From: SYIM01 sp039800205
GTDB taxonomy: Bacteria; Pseudomonadota; Gammaproteobacteria; Burkholderiales; Burkholderiaceae_E
Reading direction: 5' to 3'
DNA length: 10,747 nt
Assembly (NCBI GenBank): GCA_039800205.1
Contig: JBDLRB010000188.1
Coordinates: forward strand, 1 to 10,747
The translations under genes were made by a program, and so were the position numbers. Shown here piece by piece: positions 6,853 through 10,747 of the stretch. Under the pieces are notes generated by a model. It had not been told where the DNA came from, made no database searches, and saw only the letters and a list, made by a program, of their open reading frames with translations. Numbering within the stretch: the stretch's first letter is position 1; each line of letters starts with the position of its first letter.

Positions 6853-7445
6853 GTGTTCGGAAAATGTTCGGCGAGATGAGCGTGCCAGGTCGACCAGTCC
6901 CTGCCGGGGTGGATCGCACCGCATGCTGGACAGGTGCGCGCGGCGGCATCGGTATCGTAAAAGCTCGCAAAGGCCTTGGGCAGGTCTTCGTCTATTTTTC
7001 TGACGCTGAGCTCGCGGCGGCCGACCCGTGTGCCGCAATCGGCGCAGTACCACTCGAAGGCATCGAGATCGCTTGGGGCCCGTCTGCGTTCGATCACCAG
7101 CGCAAGGCTCTCGGCTTCAGGGCGCTGGGGCGAATGCCTGACATGGGCCGGCAGCAAAAAGATCTCGCCCTCTCGGAGGGTGACCCGTTCAAACTTTCCC
7201 CGGTCGGCGATCAGCAGTGAGGCGGTGCCCCGCAATTGCTGGAAGTACTCCTCGTACGGGTCCACATGAAAATCGGTTCGCTGATTGGGACCCCCGACCA
7301 CGAAGCAGACCAGGTCGGCATTCGCCCAGATCTGCTTGTTGTTGACGGGCGGTCGAAGCGCGTCCGCGTGCTCCTGGATCCAGGCGTTCAAATTGAGCGG
7401 CGCGCTGTATTGAAGTGCCTTCGGGGGAGAGAGGTCGTGCGTCAT
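6849..7445 (-). CDS. 3-hydroxyanthranilate 3,4-dioxygenase
   Basis: Cupin Fe(II) enzyme that opens the ring of 3-hydroxyanthranilate to 2-amino-3-carboxymuconate semialdehyde, which either cyclises to quinolinate (for NAD) or enters tryptophan or nitroaromatic breakdown. The protein has 198 residues. Numbered against the Cupriavidus enzyme from memory, the iron ligands are His60, Glu66 and His104 (equivalents of 51, 57, 95) and the substrate-binding residues are Arg56, Arg108 and Glu119 (equivalents of 47, 99, 110), all at matching spacing. The C-terminal rubredoxin-like site of bacterial forms is present as CADC (134-137) and CPAC (172-175). The start at 7445 is set by a good Shine-Dalgarno, GAGGA at 7457-7453. 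No other kynurenine-pathway gene (kynA, kynU, kmo) is in the window, so the source of substrate is unknown. It lies 15 nt after the DapA-like gene and overlaps the next gene by 4 nt. Confidence 0.93.
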   Translation of the reverse strand: MTHDLSPPKALQYSAPLNLNAWIQEHADALRPPVNNKQIWANADLVCFVVGGPNQRTDFHVDPYEEYFQQLRGTASLLIADRGKFERVTLREGEIFLLPAHVRHSPQRPEAESLALVIERRRAPSDLDAFEWYCADCGTRVGRRELSVRKIDEDLPKAFASFYDTDAAARTCPACGAIHPGRDWSTWHAHLAEHFPNT

Positions 7446-7452
7446 GAGCCTG

Positions 7453-7457
7453 TCCTC
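7453..7457 (-). promoter_or_regulatory. Ribosome binding site of the dioxygenase gene
   Basis: GAGGA on the minus strand lies 7 nt before ATG 7445, within the 15-nt gap after the DapA-like stop. It is the strongest Shine-Dalgarno seen in the window and fixes the start of the dioxygenase. Confidence 0.65.
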
Positions 7458-7460
7458 GGG

Positions 7461-8444
7461 TCAGTTGAGCCGCAAGCCTGACTCGGCAAAGGCCTGACGC
7501 GTCAAGGCCCGCTCGGCATCGGTCAACTGCAGTAACGGCCGGCGGACGGGCCCGCCGTGCTGGCCCAGCAGCTCCTGCCAGAACTTGGCGTGGGCCTGAG
7601 GCTTGCCCTGCGGTTTTGAGCGCTTGAACGCCTCGCGGATCGGTTGCATGCTGTCGCGGACCTCGCGCGCCCGATCGAATTGACCCGCAAAGGCGAGGCC
7701 CGTGTACTCGTTCATTCGCTGATCGGCCGCGGTTTGCAGCAGAAAGGGTGGGACCGAGCACAGATAAAGCTGCCAGCCGAGCTCAATGATGTGCTCGAGC
7801 CAGTCCTCTTCAGAGGGGCAGCTGACCTGTATGCGATCGCCGGCCAGTTCGGTCAGGCGACGCAAGGCGGCACGGTCGTTGTTGTACTTGATGGCAACGA
7901 TGTTGGGCAGGTCGGCGACCCGTGCACAGAGCTCGGGGCTCATCACGTAGCCGCAGTCGGGGTGGTTCCACATTGCGATGCCGATGTCGAGTTGTTCGGA
8001 CAGGTATTCGTAATAGCCAAAGATGGTGTCCTCGGTGTCGGCGCCGAAGTGAAGGACCGGGCTGTGAACAATGATATAGTCGGCGCCGATCGATTGGGAG
8101 TATCGGGCCAGATCGAGGACCACGTCGAGATTGGTGTCCGAGCAGGAGGTGATGATTCCACAGCGACCGACGCCGCTGCGTTCGCCCGCTGCACGCGCCG
8201 CTTCGACCGAGATCGCCATCATCCGCTTTCGTTCCTCGATCGACATCGAGAAAAATTCGCCTTGCTTGCCTGCGATGAATAGCCCCCCCAGCTTCAGCTC
8301 ATTGATCCAGTGTTCGAGATTCGCGCGGTAGGCCCGCTCGTCGAAGCGCAAGGAGTCATCGAAGGGCGTCAGATTGGCGGCCCAAATGCCGCGCATGTGC
8401 TGGCGGGCGTGCGCCTTCGCCTGTGATTTCTGGTAGTCCATCAT
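7461..8444 (-). CDS. DapA/NanA-family class I aldolase-like protein, substrate unknown
   Basis: Member of the dihydrodipicolinate synthase / N-acetylneuraminate lyase superfamily: TIM-barrel enzymes that form a Schiff base between a lysine and pyruvate or a 2-keto acid. The protein has 327 residues from ATG 8444. The barrel starts at RGIWAANLTPFDD (18-30). The Schiff-base lysine is Lys186 in NIVAIKYNN (181-189). The loop that reads GTTGE in DapA is GKQGE here (59-63), and the catalytic tyrosine of DapA is replaced by Trp159 in MWNHPDCGY. Lysine synthesis is therefore unlikely; a hydratase-aldolase, other keto-acid lyase or non-aldolase role is more plausible. A C-terminal extension (about 275-327) is Gln/Lys/Arg-rich. 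The start is chosen because ATG 8444 overlaps the preceding stop as ATGA and has GGAGA at 8453-8449; ATG 8462 and ATG 8441 are alternatives. It is the second gene of the operon. Confidence 0.85.
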   Translation of the reverse strand: MMDYQKSQAKAHARQHMRGIWAANLTPFDDSLRFDERAYRANLEHWINELKLGGLFIAGKQGEFFSMSIEERKRMMAISVEAARAAGERSGVGRCGIITSCSDTNLDVVLDLARYSQSIGADYIIVHSPVLHFGADTEDTIFGYYEYLSEQLDIGIAMWNHPDCGYVMSPELCARVADLPNIVAIKYNNDRAALRRLTELAGDRIQVSCPSEEDWLEHIIELGWQLYLCSVPPFLLQTAADQRMNEYTGLAFAGQFDRAREVRDSMQPIREAFKRSKPQGKPQAHAKFWQELLGQHGGPVRRPLLQLTDAERALTRQAFAESGLRLN

Positions 8445-10573
8445 TGGATCTCCGGGCTGCATGATTGAAGCACGCGCCAGATCTGCTCGGCGCGCAACGG
8501 AAATTCGAGTTCGACTTCACCCAGATCGGCCAGCGCATCGCGAACCGCGTTCATGATTGCGGCGGGGATCCCGATACAACCCGCCTCACCGACGCCTTTT
8601 GCACCCAGCGGGTTGTTGGGGCTGGGCGAGCACATCGATTCGATCAGAATCTCTGGCATGTCGCCGGCGCGGGGCAGGGCGTAGTCCATCAGGGAACCGG
8701 TGAGCAGCTGCTGATCCGGGTCGTAATGGATCGCCTCCATCAAGGCTTGTCCCAGGCCCTGCGCCGCGCCCCCGAGCAGCTGCCCCCGGGCGAGCGTCGG
8801 ATCAATGATGCGCCCCGCATCGTCGGACCAGGCGATCTTCTCGATCGTCAGGACGCCGGTCTCCGGGCAGATGCGCGCACGGGCGATCACACAACCGGCG
8901 CTCCAGGATTCGACGGATTCGAATCGGTACTCGGTGGTGAGGGGAAGCGCTTCGCCCGCGTCGCGACGGCGGATCAGGTCCTGACACGCCTTGACAATGG
9001 CGCCGCCGCCAATGGCCGTACTGCGGCTGGCGAGGGTTCCAATCCCGTTCGGGCAGACATCGGTGTCGCCCAGCACGACATCGATCGCACCGGGCGAACA
9101 GTCGAGCGTCTCTGCGGCGATCTGAGCCCAGGTCGTCTGATGGCCTTGACCCTGAGCGGGGCTGCCGCTTGCAACGGTGTAGCGGCCATCCAGATGCTGG
9201 GTGACACGAGCCCACTCCCACCCCTGTCCGCAGGGTTCCACGTAAAACGCCGTACCGATTCCAACGCGTTCGCCCTGTGCCCGGCGTTGCATTTGGGCAC
9301 GGCGTTCGTGATCGTAGTCGAACAGCCGGCAAGCGAGATCAAGGAGGGCGGGGTAGTCGCCCGAGTCGAGCTGCTCACCCGAGGGCGTCTGCCACGGCAT
9401 CTGCTCGGGTCGGACGAGGTGGGCCCGCCGGAACTCGATCGGGTCTTGCGACAGCCGGCGTGCCGCCGCTTCGATCAGTGTCTCCATCAGCAGGGCGGCC
9501 TCTGGCCGTCCGGCACCTCGGTAGATGTTGACCGGCGCGCGCGGCGTGAGCCGCCCTTGACCTCGCACCTGCGTCTGCGCGATGACATACGGTCCGGGCA
9601 GGATGCGAGCTGCATTTCGGAGCGGAACCACGGCTGAAAACGGCAGCCATGCGCCGAGGTCAAAATCGAGTTCGGCATCCAGTCGCTCGATGCGTCCGGA
9701 CGGGTGAAGCTGCACGCTGCCGCGCAGATCAGCGCCTCGGCCGTGCGCAGCGGACGAGAATTCCTCGCTGCGGCTCGCAGTCCACCCCACGCACGCGCGC
9801 AATCGGTACGCCGCCCAGGCAACAAGCAGGTCTTCGGGATACACCGAGGCCTTTGCGCCAAACGCGCCGCCCACATCCAGCGAGAGGACCCGAACCTGTG
9901 AGCGGTTCAAGCCAAGGGTCTGAGCAATATCGTCGCGCGCACGGGTGGGTGATTGGGTCCCCAGGTGGACTTCAAGGCGTGCCTCGGACTCGATCCAGTG
10001 GGCGATGCAGACCCGGGGCTCGATGGACGCTGAGATGACTCGGGGGCAGTGCAGGTTGACGTGGACCGCATGTTCGGGTCGTTCGGCTGCCGCTGCTGCC
10101 GGGGGCGCCCCGCCGTATTCGACGCGAACGATGGGCCGGTCGTCGAACGGTTCGGGTGCGGGCGCGTATTGAATCTCCAACTGCTCCGCAGCCCGGACAC
10201 AGACCTCATGACTCATTCCAACGATCAGAGCCAGCGCCTGACCCACATGGGTCACGAGGCGTTCGGCGAGTACCGGAAAAGCGGCTTCTCGGTCGAGTGG
10301 GAGCAAGGGGTTGATCGGCGGCAGGGTCAGCGCACCGAGATCCTGTGCGGTGAAGATTGCATGGATCCCGGCCACCGCAGCGGCCGTCTCGAGCGCCCTG
10401 ATCTGGAAATGCGCGTGTGCCCGGTCGCTGCGTACAAAGAGTCCGTGGCGCATGCCCGGAACCCGCAGGTCGCCCGCGAACCGGCCTGTACCACGGACCA
10501 GCGCCCAATCCTCTCTGCGATGGGTCCGTTCGGGCGGGGGCGGCCGGCGCGCGGCACGCTCGGAGGGCACCAT
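8441..10573 (-). CDS. Xanthine dehydrogenase-family molybdopterin-binding large subunit (CoxL-like)
   Basis: Large, molybdenum-cofactor-binding subunit of a hydroxylase of the xanthine dehydrogenase / CO dehydrogenase family; these use water to hydroxylate a carbon, often in N-heterocycles or aldehydes. The protein has 710 residues. The a/b hammerhead domain (about 22-140) starts with LVRGTGRFAGDLRVPGMRHG (25-44). SLDVGGAFGAK (231-241) corresponds to the usual GGGFGGK. NIYRGAGRPE (349-358) is the AYRGAGR type, not the AYXCSFR loop of true CO dehydrogenase. GSPAQGQGHQTTWAQIAAE (470-488) and LGDTDVCPNGIGT (501-513) are Moco-binding blocks, and GAKGVGEAGCIG (657-668) holds the catalytic Glu663. 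It is shorter than the usual 750-800, mostly through loss of about 50-60 residues after 530. No FAD or 2Fe-2S subunit gene is in the window. No in-frame start codon was found just upstream of ATG 10573, and its Shine-Dalgarno is weak. It is the first visible operon gene. Confidence 0.92.
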   Translation of the reverse strand: MVPSERAARRPPPPERTHRREDWALVRGTGRFAGDLRVPGMRHGLFVRSDRAHAHFQIRALETAAAVAGIHAIFTAQDLGALTLPPINPLLPLDREAAFPVLAERLVTHVGQALALIVGMSHEVCVRAAEQLEIQYAPAPEPFDDRPIVRVEYGGAPPAAAAAERPEHAVHVNLHCPRVISASIEPRVCIAHWIESEARLEVHLGTQSPTRARDDIAQTLGLNRSQVRVLSLDVGGAFGAKASVYPEDLLVAWAAYRLRACVGWTASRSEEFSSAAHGRGADLRGSVQLHPSGRIERLDAELDFDLGAWLPFSAVVPLRNAARILPGPYVIAQTQVRGQGRLTPRAPVNIYRGAGRPEAALLMETLIEAAARRLSQDPIEFRRAHLVRPEQMPWQTPSGEQLDSGDYPALLDLACRLFDYDHERRAQMQRRAQGERVGIGTAFYVEPCGQGWEWARVTQHLDGRYTVASGSPAQGQGHQTTWAQIAAETLDCSPGAIDVVLGDTDVCPNGIGTLASRSTAIGGGAIVKACQDLIRRRDAGEALPLTTEYRFESVESWSAGCVIARARICPETGVLTIEKIAWSDDAGRIIDPTLARGQLLGGAAQGLGQALMEAIHYDPDQQLLTGSLMDYALPRAGDMPEILIESMCSPSPNNPLGAKGVGEAGCIGIPAAIMNAVRDALADLGEVELEFPLRAEQIWRVLQSCSPEIQ
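8449..8453 (-). promoter_or_regulatory. Ribosome binding site of the DapA-like gene, inside the upstream gene
   Basis: GGAGA on the minus strand lies within the last codons of the molybdopterin-subunit gene, 4 nt before ATG 8444 and 7 nt before ATG 8441. It favours these starts over ATG 8462 and supports translational coupling. Confidence 0.55.
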
Positions 10574-10747
10574 ATCGGAAGCCTGTCTTGATTCGTTCGA
10601 TTCCGGGATTCTAGGGGAACACTGACCTGGGGCAAGCGGCCCGTCTCAAACCAGGCGAGCATGCACAGCGCCTCCCTCGGGTCCGCTGGACAATCTGATC
10701 GAAAGGTTTGCGGGAGCGCGCTGATGTGCGGTGTCGATCGGGTTTCG
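10574..10747. other. Right-edge region upstream of the operon, no assignable gene
   Basis: These 174 nt lie upstream of the molybdopterin-subunit gene and should hold the operon promoter unless an upstream gene is cotranscribed. I cannot settle which. Rightward, ATG 10661 opens a frame (starting MHSASLGS) that runs off the edge, and ATG 10724 has GGGAG upstream (10712-10716). Leftward, one frame from the edge stays open to a TGA at 10648-10646. None has recognisable protein character in so few residues, and no clear -35/-10 pair was seen. Confidence 0.3.

Noticed and set aside
7461..8444. 4-hydroxy-tetrahydrodipicolinate synthase for lysine synthesis
   Set aside because: The catalytic tyrosine and the threonine pair of the GTTGE loop are both replaced, and the operon context is catabolic or secondary rather than lysine synthesis.
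8465..9637. Long plus-strand open frame (390 codons) opposite the molybdopterin subunit
   Set aside because: It lies wholly within the well-supported minus-strand gene, shows no domain motif and has the low-complexity look of an antisense shadow.
8441..10573. Carbon monoxide dehydrogenase (form I CoxL)
   Set aside because: The active-site loop is YRGAGR rather than the AYXCSFR loop of true CO dehydrogenase, and no CoxM or CoxS gene is adjacent.
10626..10720. Possible C-terminal fragment of a rightward protein ending ...NLIERFAGAR
   Set aside because: The frame opens only after a stop at 10623 and has no start codon or Shine-Dalgarno; about 30 residues are too few to support a gene.

Overview
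The window is a densely coded, high-GC stretch (by eye about 64-66% G+C) of bacterial chromosome with nine protein genes. I see no RNA gene, CRISPR array or insertion sequence. The organism is most likely a proteobacterium, perhaps gamma- or beta-class. The reasons are a chorismate lyase of the UbiC type (a ubiquinone-pathway enzyme typical of proteobacteria), a periplasmic adaptor of the RND/HlyD type (which implies an outer membrane) and the codon bias. This placement is inference and no species is named.

Left part, 1-5627. An acyl-CoA dehydrogenase runs leftward off the window edge. Divergent from it, and likely forming one two-gene unit, are a HlyD/RND-type adaptor with a signal peptide (1291-2205) and a shortened SecA-like ATPase (2229-4250). 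The SecA homologue keeps its motor motifs but ends early in the helical scaffold domain. Convergent with it is an exported, possibly lipid-anchored protein of unknown function (4297-5493).

Right part, 5628-10747. A lysophospholipid acyltransferase-family gene (5628-6242) meets a leftward four-gene operon end to end. In transcription order the operon encodes a xanthine-dehydrogenase-family molybdopterin subunit (10573-8441), a DapA-family aldolase-like enzyme with an altered active site (8444-7461), 3-hydroxyanthranilate 3,4-dioxygenase (7445-6849) and a UbiC-like chorismate lyase (6852-6250). The first and second genes overlap by 4 nt (ATGA), the second and third are 15 nt apart, and the third and fourth overlap by 4 nt, so they are almost certainly cotranscribed and translationally coupled.

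Two points deserve most attention. One is the adaptor plus short SecA pair, which could be a dedicated export device. The other is the hydroxylase / aldolase / ring-cleavage dioxygenase / chorismate lyase operon, which has the parts of an aromatic or N-heterocycle pathway but matches none that I recognise. Both proposals are inferences from gene content and spacing.
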